From Valencia hispanica (Eukaryota; Chordata; Actinopteri; Cyprinodontiformes; Valenciidae): a stretch of 64,000 nucleotides of DNA. The stretch spans positions 37,067,001 to 37,131,000 of the forward strand of contig OY747704.1 of the NCBI GenBank assembly GCA_963556495.2. Direction: 5' to 3'. Under the pieces are notes generated by a model that saw nothing but the letters and a program-made list of their open reading frames with translations, did not search any database and had not been told where the DNA came from. This document shows, piece after piece, positions 1-11,445 of the stretch. The position numbers were made by a program, and so were the translations under genes. Each line of letters opens with the position of its first letter. Within the stretch, counting starts at the first letter, position 1.

Positions 1-150
1 CTATTAACTTTGATGGTTAAGGCTTACAGATAATGAAATCAAAATTTTAGTTACTTAGAAAATTTTTATATTACAGAAATATTATATTATGGCATAAACT
101 GCTGATTTGACAGTTGTTTAGGCGACCTTCTAAAAGGTGGGTAAGTGAAA
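1..150 (+). mobile_element. Tc1-like transposon relic (internal 5' part)
   Basis: The stretch resembles the inner 5' region of a common fish Tc1-like family whose other pieces occur at 40801, 44845 and 57340. Shared phrases are the 'gcttacagataatgaaa' block and the 'actgctgatttgacagttgt' block that begins the transposase. It is cut by the window edge, has no terminal repeat and encodes nothing. The assignment rests on pattern memory of the family. Confidence 0.45.
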
Positions 151-599
151 TAAAAGGTAAAAGTGTAGCTGAAATTGGTGTACAAATAGTGAGGGATAGC
201 AACAGCTTCATGATGAAGAGATCAACTTTATTATCCTCTAGGGGGAATTTATTTTGCATCCAGCAAAGAATAAATACTAAGAAAAAAATAAACACAACTG
301 ACAGAAATACAAAAAAAATCACAATACTCATGATACAACCAGGATATAAATAAAAGTTGAACAAACTTTAAAAAGTAAGGCAGCCAGCTGCACAACTTCT
401 ATAAGTAATCTCAACAAAGGGTTCCGGTGTTGTGTGAACTGATTTAAGAAGTTAACTCAAAGATTAATCCACAGCTGAAAACATTTAAAATAGCTATTCA
501 GTTCTACTCCTTTCTTTGAGTTGAAACAACCAATGTTAAGTTGAAAATACCTGGGTAGAAGTTGAGGCAACCTATGTAAGTATTTTGCCCCAACTCACT
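151..599. other. AT-rich noncoding DNA, nothing recognised
   Basis: No conserved coding signal, RNA gene or clear repeat boundary is visible. Short open frames here are AT-rich and unlike known proteins. Confidence 0.5.
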
Positions 600-735
600 G
601 ATCAACACCTCAACGATCCATGCATCGGTGTACAAATGTGTTTGAGAGTGCAAATGGCTGAATGTGGCTCCAGTGTAAAGCGTTTTGAATGGTCATTATG
701 ACTAGAAAAGCGCTATGGAAGTTCACTCCTAACTG
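600..735 (+). mobile_element. SINE 3' half (tRNA-derived fish SINE)
   Basis: It contains the 'gcatcggtgtacaaatgtg' block, the 'gtgtaaagcgttttgaatgg' block and an 'aagcgctat' tail. These are the 3' body of the SINE family whose 5' tRNA-like half is at 983. The tRNA-like head is missing, so this is a 5'-truncated copy. Confidence 0.5.
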
Positions 736-982
736 ACCAGTAGACACAACAGCTGGAAAAACTTAAGACTTTTGGTCACATTTTCTCATACTATTCAGTT
801 GAGGAAAAATATTTACATAGCTTTCCTCATCTACTCTCTAGGTATTCTCAACTTAACATGGGTTCTTTCAACTCAAAGAAAGAAGTAGAACTGAGTAGCT
901 GCTTTAAATGTGTTCAGCATTGGATCAATTTTTTAGTTAACTTCTTAATTATGGTTTACACAATTATTAACAATAATGGGAG

Positions 983-1165
983 CGACTGTGGCTCAGTAGG
1001 TAGATTAGTTGTCTTGCAATCGGAGGGTTGGAGGTTCAGTTCCAGCTTTCTCCTGTCACATGTCAATGTGCCCCTGGGCAAGGCACTTAACCCTGAGCTT
1101 TGTATCAGTGTATGAATGTGTGTGTGAGTGCAAATGGGTGAATGTGATTTAAGTGTAGAGAGCTT
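983..1165 (+). mobile_element. tRNA-derived SINE, 5' part
   Basis: A tRNA-like head holds an A-box-like 'tggctcagtaggt' and a B-box-like 'ggttcagttcc', spaced as in a Pol III internal promoter. The typical fish SINE body follows ('cctgggcaaggcacttaaccc', then 'tgtatgaatgtgtgtgtgag'). It is not a tRNA gene, because no cloverleaf 3' half follows the B box. Insertion boundaries are not sharp. Confidence 0.6.
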
Positions 1166-1935
1166 TTTTTGTCTGTATTTGAGCCTATTAGGCTAAACTA
1201 TGAGGGTGATACGAACATTGACAATATTAGTACCTATTTCTATTGCACTTTATTCCCATGTATCCTCTAGCCCATGATAATTACGGTAAAGAAGTTGGTT
1301 TTGGTAGGTTTAGCCTTCCCTGTGACTGTAGTTAGAGCTGGGGAGGCTCTGCAAGACTTATCCCTATAATTTTACTACACACCTTTACAAAGCTGTGTTG
1401 TCTACTTATTTTTCAGGGTTAGGGACTCAAACCAACAAATATAAGAAAATGTTTAAGCTGACTGAACAAAATGAGATTAAAAAGTATTTATGAAAAGGGT
1501 GTGAACATTAAAAGTTCTTAAAATTTGAGAGGATTGTGAAGTAAAGTAAATACAAAAGTTTAAGGGAGGACCTGGATTGGGGTAGTTCCCACACTTCCAA
1601 AATTAATAATACCTGCTTTAATCAGCATTTCATGCCTGTTCAAAATGCCTGTGTATAATTAATCATATATTATCTGAGTTTTAGTGTATAATTGATTAAA
1701 GAAATACATGTTGCTGTGATATAATCTGCTGATGTCTACACTATTTGCCTTTGTTTATTAGAAATAATTAAATCAAGAATTTAAACACATTACAACACAT
1801 CTTTGCGGTGCTCTGGGTGACTGCATGTTGGAGTGGCTCTGTTGGCTTTTTTTCTTGAAGAAGATTGCATTTTTTTGACTTGCATACGTTCTAGTTTTTG
1901 GTGCTGTGAAGCTGAGAGGATCTTTGCTGTAAATT
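1166..1935. other. Noncoding DNA, nothing recognised
   Basis: AT-rich intergenic DNA with no recognisable gene or repeat that I can support. Confidence 0.4.
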
Positions 1936-2152
1936 TTTCACTTTTTGACAACTTGTTATGATGCGTAACCATGGCAACAATGTGGTTTACAGCAGGGAGC
2001 AGCTGATTGACATAGCAAAAGCTGAAATAATACCTCAACTGAAGCCACAAATCCCTGATGAGTTGATACGGAGGAGACGTGGATGCAGAGCAGGAATGAA
2101 AACGAGACTAAGAAAGAGGAACTTCAAGCCAGCTCTTCTATCGAACATAATA

Positions 2153-2408
2153 AAAAAAAAAAATTTTTTTAAATAACAAAAATTATGGACAACCCTGAGC
2201 ATCCTCTTCATGAGAACTCTCATACAACAACAGAGCGTCTTCAGTCTGAGGCTTCTTCAGTTTCGCTGCAATACAGACCGCTACAGGAAATCCTTCCTGC
2301 CCACAGCCATCATCATCTACAACATCTCCTTAAATAATTAATTATATGAGGTATACCAACACTTAATTTCCCTCTGGGATCAATAAAGTATTTCTGAATT
2401 GAATTTGA
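2153..2408 (+). mobile_element. Nested 5'-truncated L2-like 3' end
   Basis: The sequence from about 2180 to 2400 repeats almost exactly the last 230 bp of the host LINE (4950-5175), including the 'ccctctgggatcaataaa' block and the GAATTT-type tail. The host reading frame stops at 2152 in an Arg-rich segment and resumes at 2409 (Met-Gly-Asn-Ala-Arg-Ser). This is therefore an insertion of a short truncated copy. A short AT-rich overlap (ATAAT-like) flanks it. Confidence 0.75.
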
Positions 2409-2411
2409 ATA

Positions 2412-3118
2412 ATGGGCAACGCAAGATCACTGGCTAACAAGATGGATGAACTCCAAGTCCTTACAAGGACTCAGCCGGAGTACCGGGAATGCAGTGTTAT
2501 GTGTTTTACTGAGACGTGGCTGCTGGATCATATCCCCGACTCCAACGTCTCTCTGCCAGGCTTCCTGACTGTACGAGCAGACAGAGATCTTAAGACGAGC
2601 AGGAAAAGAAAAGGAGGTGGAGTAGCAGTGCTTGTCAACAACAGATGGTGTCATCTCTGCAGCCCAGATGTCGTACTCTTGGGAGAAAGTGTTCGTCCAT
2701 ATTATTTACCAAGAGAGTTCACCAGTGTAATTTTGGCAGTTGTTTACATTCCACCTTCAGCCGTTGCTGACACTGCATGTGATGTCATCAGTTCCGTTGT
2801 TGCTAAGCTACAGACACAGCACCCCAATGCATTTGTGGCAGAACCGGTGATTTTAATCATGCCTCGCTCTCTACTACACTTCCAACATTTCAACAGTGTG
2901 TCAGCTGCTCTACAAGAGAAAACAAGACCTTGGATTTGTTTTATGCAAATATAAAGGATGCATACAAGTCCAAACCAAGACCTCCTCTTGGACAATCAGA
3001 TCACAATGTTGTTTTTCTCTGTCCAGAATATAAACCACTTGTTCAGAGGCAACCTGTGACAAAGAAAACTGTGAGAAAATGGTCACAGGAAGCTGAAGAA
3101 GCCCTGCAGACTGGATGA
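2412..3118 (+). pseudogene. LINE endonuclease domain, frameshifted
   Basis: The first frame (2412-2954) has the start of an apurinic endonuclease domain: N-A-R-S-L near the start, a Glu-Thr-Trp-Leu motif, and R-A-D-R-D. The frame is lost where the family's Gly-Asp-Phe-Asn-His catalytic motif is expected (about 2850). A second frame (2930-3118) continues the domain with Leu-Phe-Tyr-Ala-Asn and a Ser-Asp-His motif, then a stop. At least two frameshifts or stops separate it from the downstream reverse transcriptase, so no functional endonuclease can be made. Confidence 0.75.
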
Positions 3119-3315
3119 CTCTTTGCCAAGCCCATGGAGAGGACATCAATGCCATGACTGACTGCGTGACTGACTATATAAACTTCTGTGTGGACAACAT
3201 CATCCCCACTAGAACAGTGAGATGCTTCCCTAATAACAAACCCTGAATCACCAGTGTTCTGAAGGAACTGCTAAACAAGAAAAAAAGAGCCTTCAGGGAG
3301 GGAGACAGGGAATTA

Positions 3316-5154
3316 TTGAGGAGTATACAGAAGGAACTTAAGGTCAACATCAGAGACAGCAAGGAGGCATACAGGAAGAAGCTGGAGAACAAACTACAGA
3401 GGGACAATATCAGAGATGTCTGGTCAGGAATGAGAAAGATCGCAGGCTTGAATGACAGGAAGGATTGGATAGATGGAAGTCTGCACAGAGCCAATGAACT
3501 GAACATATTCTTCAACAGGTTCAGTACAGGAACTAGCTCAGCATCCCCCTCTCCTGTTCCCAGCCAAACAGACATCCCACTCTCCTCTGATCAACAGCTT
3601 TCCTGTTACACCTCGGATGTTTTATCCTTCACCTCAGCCATGGACTCTTCTTTTTCCACAAGTTTGACGTCAACCAAGTCAGGAAATGCTGCTACCCCCA
3701 TTGCCTCCCCCTCCCACTTCTCTGTCTCCAAAAGTCAGGTAAAGAGGCAGTTGGAGAAACTAAACGAGAACAAGGCTGCAGGTCCAGATGGTGTCAGCCC
3801 CAGAGTCCTGAAGGCCTGTGCAAAGCAGCTCTGTGGGATTCTGCAGCACCTCTTCAACCTTAGCCTAACTCAGGAGAAAGTCCCAGTGTTGTGGAAGACA
3901 TCCTGCCTTGTTCCAGTACCAAAAAGAACTCACCCATCAGTCATCAATGACTATAGACCTGTTGCCCTGACATTCCACATCATGAAGGTCCTGGAGAGAC
4001 TTCTGTTGGCACCCCTGAGTAAGCAAACAAGAACGTATCAGGACCCACTGCAGTTTGCTTATCGCTGTGGAGTTGGAGTTGAAGATGCCATCATACACCT
4101 GCTTCAACCAACCCACTGTCATCTGGACAAAGCAGGCAGCACTGTGAGGATCATGTTCTTTGATTTCTCTAGTGCATTTAACACAATTCAGCCTAATTTG
4201 CTTTGTCAGAAACTCCTGAAGACACAGGTGGAGCCCTCAACGATCACCTGGATCAATGACTACCTGACCAACAGACCACAATTTGGGAGACTGAAGAATT
4301 GTGTGTCAAACCAGGTGGTCAGCAGCACAGGAGCACCACAGGGGACCGTACTCTCACCATTTCTTTTCACTCTGTACACCTCAGACTTCCAGTACAAATC
4401 AGAGACCTGTCATCTGCAGAAATACTCAGATGACTCTGCAATTGTCGGGTGTATCAGAGATGGACAAGAAGCTGAATACAGAGAGCTGGTGGACCGCTTT
4501 GTGACATGGTGTGGAAACAATCGTCTCACCTTGAATGTGAACAAAACAAAGGAGATAATTGTAGATTTCAGAAGAAACAGGGATAAGTCAAACACTGTTT
4601 CCATCATGGGACAAGAAGTGGAGCTGGTTGAGGGGTATAAATACCTCGGAGTTCACCTTGACAACAAACTGGACTGGAGACTGAACAGTGAAGCCGTCTA
4701 CAAGAAGGGACAGAGCAGACTGTACTTCTTGAGGAAGCTTAGGTCCTTCAAGGTTTGCAGCAAGATCTTCTACAAGTCTGTTGTGGAGAGTGTAATCTCT
4801 TCAGCCGTCATCTGTTGGGGTAGCAGCATCAGAGCCAGGGACTTAAATAGGCTAAACAACCTGATAAAGAAGGCTGGTTCTGTTCTTGGGACAACTGTGG
4901 AAAATCTGGAGATGACAATGCAAAGAAGGATTCTTCATAAAATCAAAAAAATTATGGACAACCCTGAGCATCCTCTTCATGAGACAGTCATACAACAACA
5001 GAGCGTCTTCAGTCGGAGGCTTCTTCAGTTTCGCTGCAATACAGACCGCTACAGGAAATTCTTTCTGCCCACAGCCATCACTATCTACAACAACTCCTTA
5101 AAGAATTATTTATATGAGCTATACCAACACTTAATTTCCCTCTGGGATCAATAA
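3316..5154 (+). CDS. LINE reverse transcriptase fragment (612 aa open frame)
   Basis: A reverse transcriptase of the Jockey superfamily that would copy LINE RNA at a nicked target. Visible motifs are Gly-Pro-Asp-Gly (residues 156-159), motif A FFDFSSAFNT (281-290), motif B GAPQGTVLSP (339-348) and the catalytic YSDD box (370-373). A YLGV-type thumb segment follows, then a C-terminal region rich in Arg and Lys. The frame is open to its natural stop just before the 3' UTR. It lacks an intact endonuclease upstream and the first Met is internal to the original ORF2, so it is an ORF2 remnant. It is not a host gene. Confidence 0.8.
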   Translation: MRSIQKELKVNIRDSKEAYRKKLENKLQRDNIRDVWSGMRKIAGLNDRKDWIDGSLHRANELNIFFNRFSTGTSSASPSPVPSQTDIPLSSDQQLSCYTSDVLSFTSAMDSSFSTSLTSTKSGNAATPIASPSHFSVSKSQVKRQLEKLNENKAAGPDGVSPRVLKACAKQLCGILQHLFNLSLTQEKVPVLWKTSCLVPVPKRTHPSVINDYRPVALTFHIMKVLERLLLAPLSKQTRTYQDPLQFAYRCGVGVEDAIIHLLQPTHCHLDKAGSTVRIMFFDFSSAFNTIQPNLLCQKLLKTQVEPSTITWINDYLTNRPQFGRLKNCVSNQVVSSTGAPQGTVLSPFLFTLYTSDFQYKSETCHLQKYSDDSAIVGCIRDGQEAEYRELVDRFVTWCGNNRLTLNVNKTKEIIVDFRRNRDKSNTVSIMGQEVELVEGYKYLGVHLDNKLDWRLNSEAVYKKGQSRLYFLRKLRSFKVCSKIFYKSVVESVISSAVICWGSSIRARDLNRLNNLIKKAGSVLGTTVENLEMTMQRRILHKIKKIMDNPEHPLHETVIQQQSVFSRRLLQFRCNTDRYRKFFLPTAITIYNNSLKNYLYELYQHLISLWDQ

Positions 5155-5180
5155 ATTATTTTTGAATTTGAATTTGAATT

Positions 5181-8100
5181 TAATTGAATCTTCATTTTTA
5201 CAATACCAATTCAAGCAGTGAGGGTTTATTTGTATTAAAATCATTATACTGGAAATTACAATGGCTTTCCAAGTTAAATGTAAATCGACAGTGTGTTGAA
5301 TTGAAAGGGAATCTCTAGCAGTAGAATCTTAAAAAAACCTAATATTTAATTAGTGATTTTAATTAAGCTTTAAATACACTGGATATTTCATTTGCCATTT
5401 TTTATATTTAGCCCCTCTGATTATTTTCTTAAAGAATTTTTTTCTGTATCACTTCATGCTTTTGCACTCTTTAATAGGTTTTATAACAAAACATGTCCTG
5501 AAGCTAGAAACAAACAGATCTAGGATTTGTTTTAGGACAGTGTAGCTCAGGCATAGAATTGGGCATTGTAACTCTTATTATTCCCTTATGAGTCAGTTTT
5601 GCACAACTACAGATGTGGCCCCTTTTCCTTCTCACTTTCGGTCGTCAGCTCACAGGAAAAATGTTCTTCACAGGGAAAAATGCTCTTCACAGACATGCAC
5701 GGACTGAGCCAGATGCCATCGCTGACCTCTAATTTATTTATTTCTGGTCTCACTTATTGCTAGGATCTTGTGAAGAGAAGTAACCTGAGGAGGGGATGAC
5801 TGCAGTGCTACTGCACATTTGTGCTGAAGGGAGATAAACAAAAGGGCAGGATCACAGTTCCATGTGTCTTTGCACACATCTGAGCGTGCTCATATAGAGA
5901 ATTCCTTTGTGGCATGCACAGCTTCACCGAACGCCTTCCCTGGATTTGTGTCAAACCTGCTAGTTTTGTTAGAAATCTGCAAGCTTTAAGATCAGACAAG
6001 CAACCAAATCCTTGCTGTGCACAAAATGGAATAAAGTGCATCACATCCTGAACTGGTTTCTGACATATTTGGCATAAAAAGGGAACTTGTCTTTTTATTT
6101 AAATCAGCATAGTGATAGGTTTGTTGATAATGGTTTATTTTCTTCTATTCTGTTTTTTTCGGGGGATGCACCCAAAATAATCACCCACTGTTTAAGACCT
6201 GGAACAAGTACCTCCTATTATATACAGCCAGTGTGTGTCTGTTTCTGGAAATAGCCACCCACTGACACTGTGATGTTTCCATTTGTCAGACACTCAGTGT
6301 TAATTAGAGAGGGCAACCAGAAAGAGGAACAGAGCTACATCAGAGACACTGAGAACAAAGACTGAAACAGACCAGTGTCACAGGATAATCCATATTACCT
6401 CCAATGGCCCAACCTTCTAACCTTTAGATAAAACCTCATCTAACATTTATGTTTCTTTTCTCTCTCTTTTCATCAGTTTTCATCAGTTCGTTGCCATATT
6501 TTGGTTTACTGTGTTTTTACTTCACTATTTTGACCCTCTTTAATGAGCTTTGTGCTCAATGCCAATGTCCACCAGATTGTCATAAACACCCCATTGCTCT
6601 TAAACTCTACAATGCTCAAAGCATCAAAAGACATTATCAAGTCAATGTTTTCAGATTCCCCCCCCCCCCCCCCCCCATTATCAATAAATGCATACATTTG
6701 CAAGCATCATAGTGGCTACCAATACTTGTTTGAACCATCTTTTGACTTATAAGAGTAAGCAATATTTGCTTACTCTACCCTTTAAAATGTCTCCAAATCT
6801 AATAGACTGTGAGGACAGGAGTGTGAGTTTTTGTCCGTCTTAGCTGTGAACTCTAGCCATTCCAGTACTTCCTCTGGTAAAGCCATTCTTTTGTTGATTT
6901 AGATGTATTATTGGACACTCAGTGTAGCTGCAAAATAAAACATATTCATCTTCCGTTTTTTTACCAGATAGCTGAAGCTTATGGGCCTGAGCTGTCTGAG
7001 CTGACTAAGATTTTGAACTATTCATAATTTCAACCACTGTGACAAAAACCCCAGATCCATCTGAAAACAAGTAACCTCAGGTCTCTGTTTGCATGCTTTC
7101 GCTTCTATATTCAGATAATTGTCTACAATAAATTGCATTTATTTAAGGCTCTGGATTTTTTGGTGCTAGTCTCCTAAATAAAATATTTTGTACAATGAGT
7201 GCATTTTGATCTATTGCAACCTCTGTACAAACTCCAGCTTTTGCTTAAGGTTTTTTTTTTAACCCATTACAGATTTAACTTTTTTTGTTTAGCTATGCAC
7301 AAGATGCATAAGTTTAAAAACAAAAAAAATGCTTAGAAAATATTTATTGTGGTCTTATTTTTACATGACAGAAAATGGCTTTTTTACAGAGGCGTGCACA
7401 CTTTTTATATTCACTGCATATTGAGAAAGAGAACCTAGGAGCTGAGATTAAACTGACATCAACAGCAGCTTTAAACAATTTTAAAACAACTTTCCATATG
7501 TAAACCAGTTTTATGGTATCTTCCTGATAAAAAGATGTAAAAGAAGCTGCCCACTTGGAAAATGTGGGTTTTGGAACCTCTGATGATCTGACCAGCTTCT
7601 CTCTGAGCACATCTAATAAAGGGTTGGGATACTGTGAGAGTAAGAAGCAGTCATTCCTGTTTCAAACCTTCCCTCTGCAATCAGAATGAAACCACTGACC
7701 AATCTCATGCTGGCATGCCTTTAATAAAGTATTCATCATATCATTGTAGCACATTACAAAGCTGAAAGTTGAGCAAACAGAAACCATTGTAAAAAATAAG
7801 GACCTTGTGTTCTGCTGACTAGAGTCAGTAAATCATTTAAAGTTTTTTCTGCGTATTTGTTCACTCTGTTATTTCAAAGTAAAGAAAGCAACACAACAAA
7901 AAATACATTGAAATACCCAGTGTGAGACCTGGCACACAGAAAATAAAAATAAAACTGTTTTTCCTTTAACATATGTGTGTCTGTAAATCTCTATCTATCC
8001 ATCCGTTCGTGCACTCAGAACATGCTTTCTGATGAGGCTTGTCTGTTCAGTTAGAATAATAAGGCTTAGCCACATAAGAGCTCCTCTTGTCATTCTTGTG

Positions 8101-9189
8101 TACTCCTCTCATGATAATATCACAGAGAGCTCATTACATTCCGTGATTCATGAATCTGTTACCTCTGCAGCCTTTCTCTTCTTCAACAATCCCTGAGGAT
8201 GTAACACCTTTTGGGAATCATTTTTACATTTAGCATGACCTCGTTTTTTCTTTCACCTCCTCTGTGATGAAGCACCTTTAAATCACAACCCAACAAACAC
8301 AGAAATCACCAAAAATTTAGAAATGTGGCAGCAAGACACAGCAAACATTGACAAAGCTTTGTGCCATGCGCCTGTTGCACTCCCTTCAGCCTCAGCACAA
8401 ATTCCATACAATGTCATCGATTTTTCAGGAGTGTTTGAGCAAAAGTTTAAAAAAAACACATGTACAATCAACATTTGTGACAAATGTAATGACTCTTAAA
8501 TTATTCTTTAAAACATATTTTAACAGATGTTTAATTTGAGGAAGTTTCAAATAGCATGGTGGTTTGTTTTTCTTTTTGAGCACATTTTGCTAAAGATGCT
8601 TTTTACGGAAATATTGCATATGTTCATCTAAATGTAGACTTGTGCAATTTCGCTTACATGTACACACAGTTGAATATAAGAGTATAAGTATAGTATGTAG
8701 TATAAGTATAAGTTGAATATAATATATATATAAACATAACAATACACAAAGCTATGAATAAAAAAGTTATACTGAATGCTGAAAGGTTCCCTCAGTTATT
8801 CTGAGATCAGCTACAAGGCCTCTGTATAGACTAAAATATTAGATGCTTGAGAAATCTCTTATTTTTTGTCTGGAAAGAGGCTTTATAGTGGAGTGATGTA
8901 TTCTGATTAGGGTACCTTAATCAAGAATTCTCACTGGCTTATGTTCAGCGTTTTTAGGCTTTTGTTCCACTTTTTGTTTCACAGCATACTACAAAGAAAC
9001 CCACAACTTTACAGTAAAGCATAGTCAGTGTGAATGCTTGAAGTAGTTTCTGCAAGCTTGATATCGCTATATTTCTATTCTGTTTTAATTGATAATAAAC
9101 CTTTCTCTTAACATTAGTAATGTCAAATTTATACGTGATTAGAATAAGAATGGTATTCATTTCCCATTGAACTTTTAACATGTCCTGTT
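5181..9189. other. Intergenic AT-rich DNA
   Basis: No supported gene. It includes a poly-C run (6658-6676), short AT-rich simple repeats near 8690-8735, and a local duplication of an 'aaaatgctcttcacag'-like unit at about 5655-5690. Small open frames here show no protein-like composition. Confidence 0.4.
6658..6676 (+). repeat. Poly-C mononucleotide run
   Basis: Nineteen consecutive C residues in otherwise AT-rich DNA. The exact length may vary between individuals or reads. Confidence 0.9.
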
Positions 9190-10115
9190 ACACCAACAGA
9201 ATTCCATGTGTCTTTTTGTGACAAGCCAACACAGAGCAGTGCATAGCTGTGTAGTGGTCATATATATTTAGCTTCCATGAGTTGATACTTTGAAGACCCA
9301 CCATCTGCTGTATTTACCACTGTAAGTGTTTTGGGGTATGTCTTCACCACTTTTGCACATCTTAAAACTAAAATATATGGCTATTCTTCTTTACAAAATA
9401 GCTTAAACTCTGTTGGATTGGATAAAGGGCATTTGGGAGCATATTTTTTAAGTCCTAACATATATTCTCATTTCAAATTAGGGTTTGGACTTTGATTGGG
9501 TGATTCTGACACACGAACATGCTTTGCAACAAACTCTAGTTGTAGGCTAAGTTTCATTGTCCAGCTTGAAGATGAACCGTTTTTCCCATCTCAAGTCTTC
9601 TTTCACTTTTAGCAGGTTTTCTTCCGACGTCTTGTATTGACTTCCATCCACTTTCCTATCAGTTATGGCAAGCTTTCTATCCCTGCTAAAGAAAAGAGTT
9701 CCCGCAGCATGATGGTGCCAGCACCATCTGTTATTGTGGGGATGATGCATTCAAGGTAATATGTAGTCTACTGTGTTCTCTGGTAGGAAAACATTAAATA
9801 AAATGTATCATCTTTTGATCTCTTTTCGCCGCTCCATAAAGTGTGAAGATTTGTGGAGTGTAGTAGATTATTAATTAGGTGACTTCTGATTGTAAATAGT
9901 TGTACTGGGTTTTAAGTAGGGGTATTAGAATAAACAGGCAGATTTTTATTTGTGAAGAAAATGTGAAAACCATGTATCAATTTCCTTCCTCTTCACAGTT
10001 ATGCACCACTTTGTGTCAATCAAACATATAACATCCTAATAAAGCATATTTGTGAAGTTTGTGGTTGTAAAGTGATGAAGTCTGGTTCAGGGGATATGTT
10101 TTTGCAAAGTCTTGT
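9190..10115 (-). mobile_element. Tc1-like transposon relic, reverse orientation
   Basis: On the + strand I recognise the complement of a common fish Tc1-like family. There is the 'cagcatgatggtgccagcacc' region (reverse of the Gly-Gly-Gly-Ser-Ile-Met transposase segment, 9707-9745). There is also the inner terminal region around 9985-10100 ('cttcctcttcacagttatgc', 'gtttgtggttgtaaagtgatg') ending in 'tttgcaaagtc'. It is heavily mutated with no open transposase. Confidence 0.6.
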
Positions 10116-11072
10116 TTGAATAGAGATTGTTCAAAGTAGGAATACAAAATGTGAAATTAAGAGAAGCAAACACCAACCCTTCTTTGACCCCAAAAAGACT
10201 TTTTCTTGAGCACGCTTTAGCAAAATAATATATTTTCATAGAAAAGTTGTTAATTTAACCCTAAACTGCAGATTCTTTTTGTATGCAAGTTATAGTTCTT
10301 TCCCAAATGTGTTTCTAAAGCGTGTTTGCATGTCCCATTAATGGAAGGTTGTGCCTCCCCCATCTTTTGCACCATAAGCACATAAGAAATAATAACTTTT
10401 CAGTTTTTTTTAAGAATCTGGACCGCATTTGATCATCTAAATCCAAAGTGCTTTGACCAAACCAAAGCTGGATTGTTCTACACAAAACAAATACATTTTT
10501 CTAAACAAAATTTAAGATTCATGAAGCCAAAATGATTACATTTTTCAGGGTTTTTTTCATTAGGACCTACTTAAACTGGGACAAACGTGACAAACTAGTG
10601 TTTAGTTGGGCCATCCAAACAATTGTTTTTGTAAACCACAAGACTAGCATTGAGCCATTTAATATTTTTTAGCCCTTAATATTTCTGACAAATATTTAAA
10701 CAGAAGTATTGTTTTAGGAATGGAACAGTAGGTTTGTATGTTTGGCTTTGTTTGGGGACCCCCTAAACTGCAGGGGAAGTGGGGTGGGGGTTGCAGATGG
10801 AAGGGCTTACCCAGGGTGGCATTCATGCAAGATAAACATGATTAGCCCGTAGCCCTGTACATGTATCAAACTAGAAAACAGGTTTCTGTATATTTATTCA
10901 CACTGTTTAAACTGTAGACCTCAACGAGGTTGAAATAGATGAAGTCTCCTACAGTTTTGGCAGGGGGCTGTTTAAAGTTCTCGGGTGGTCTCTGATTTAA
11001 CGATGGTTGGTTCATATGAGTGAGGGAAAGGAGAGGTGAACACATTATTATAAGTGCTGCAGTAGGCTGTGT
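10116..11072. other. Noncoding DNA upstream of mapk4
   Basis: No gene or repeat that I can support. A G-rich patch lies at about 10755-10800 and a short GT run at about 11068-11080, just ahead of the GC-rich block. Confidence 0.35.
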
Positions 11073-11139
11073 GTGTGTGAGAGAGTAATCAGGCATCTCA
11101 AGACTGCTGGGGGGGGATCATTCCCTTCTCTTCCCCTCT

Positions 11140-11445
11140 CCTCCCTCCCCCTCCTCGCTCAGATCATCGCGCTGAAGCGCAGACAGAGAGGAGAGCGGAC
11201 ACTCGCCCACAGCCTCTGGCTTATCTCATCTCGAAGGATCGCATCGCTCCCTCCGGTGCCAGCCCAGAGCCCGCCGACTGTCCCTCTCATAGATTCTTTC
11301 TATCATTTCTCACTTTTCACTCGAGAGACAAGAAGAGAGATGGACAAGTGTTTCACTTTCTTCGCTTGCAAGGATCCGCCTCGATCACATCTTTTCCTCC
11401 GGATCTTTGTTTCTGGACGGGAGGCTGCGGCTGCGTAATGCCTCT
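11140..11445 (+). promoter_or_regulatory. mapk4: Probable mapk4 promoter and noncoding first exon
   Basis: A GC- and CpG-richer block in AT-rich surroundings, with pyrimidine-rich stretches, stands 6 kb upstream of the first mapk4 coding exon. It ends in a good splice donor: the GTGAGTAC at 11446 follows CCTCT. Human MAPK4 also has untranslated 5' exons, so a noncoding first exon here is reasonable. The transcription start is not determinable. The 121-codon open frame through it (11073-11438) has no protein-like features. Confidence 0.45.

Larger units (their letters stand above)
1936..5180 (+). mobile_element. L2-like (Jockey superfamily) non-LTR retrotransposon, interrupted
   Basis: This is a long LINE copy. 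It begins with an Arg-rich segment typical of the ORF2 start in fish L2-type elements (2030-2152), then a damaged endonuclease (2412-3118) and a reverse transcriptase frame (3316-5154). It ends in a short 3' UTR with a 'gggatcaataaa' block and a (GAATTT)n-like tail. A 256-bp 3'-end fragment of the same family sits inside it at 2153-2408. The endonuclease half carries frameshifts, so the element is dead. A clade between L2, CR1 and Rex1 is possible; Jockey superfamily is secure. Confidence 0.8.

Noticed and set aside
983..1060. tRNA gene
   Set aside because: A- and B-box-like motifs are present, but no acceptor or T-arm pairing completes a cloverleaf. The downstream body is that of a SINE.
11073..11438. 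121-codon open frame as a protein-coding gene
   Set aside because: It overlaps the GC-rich probable promoter and first exon, has low-complexity Ser/Pro/Leu composition and matches no family.
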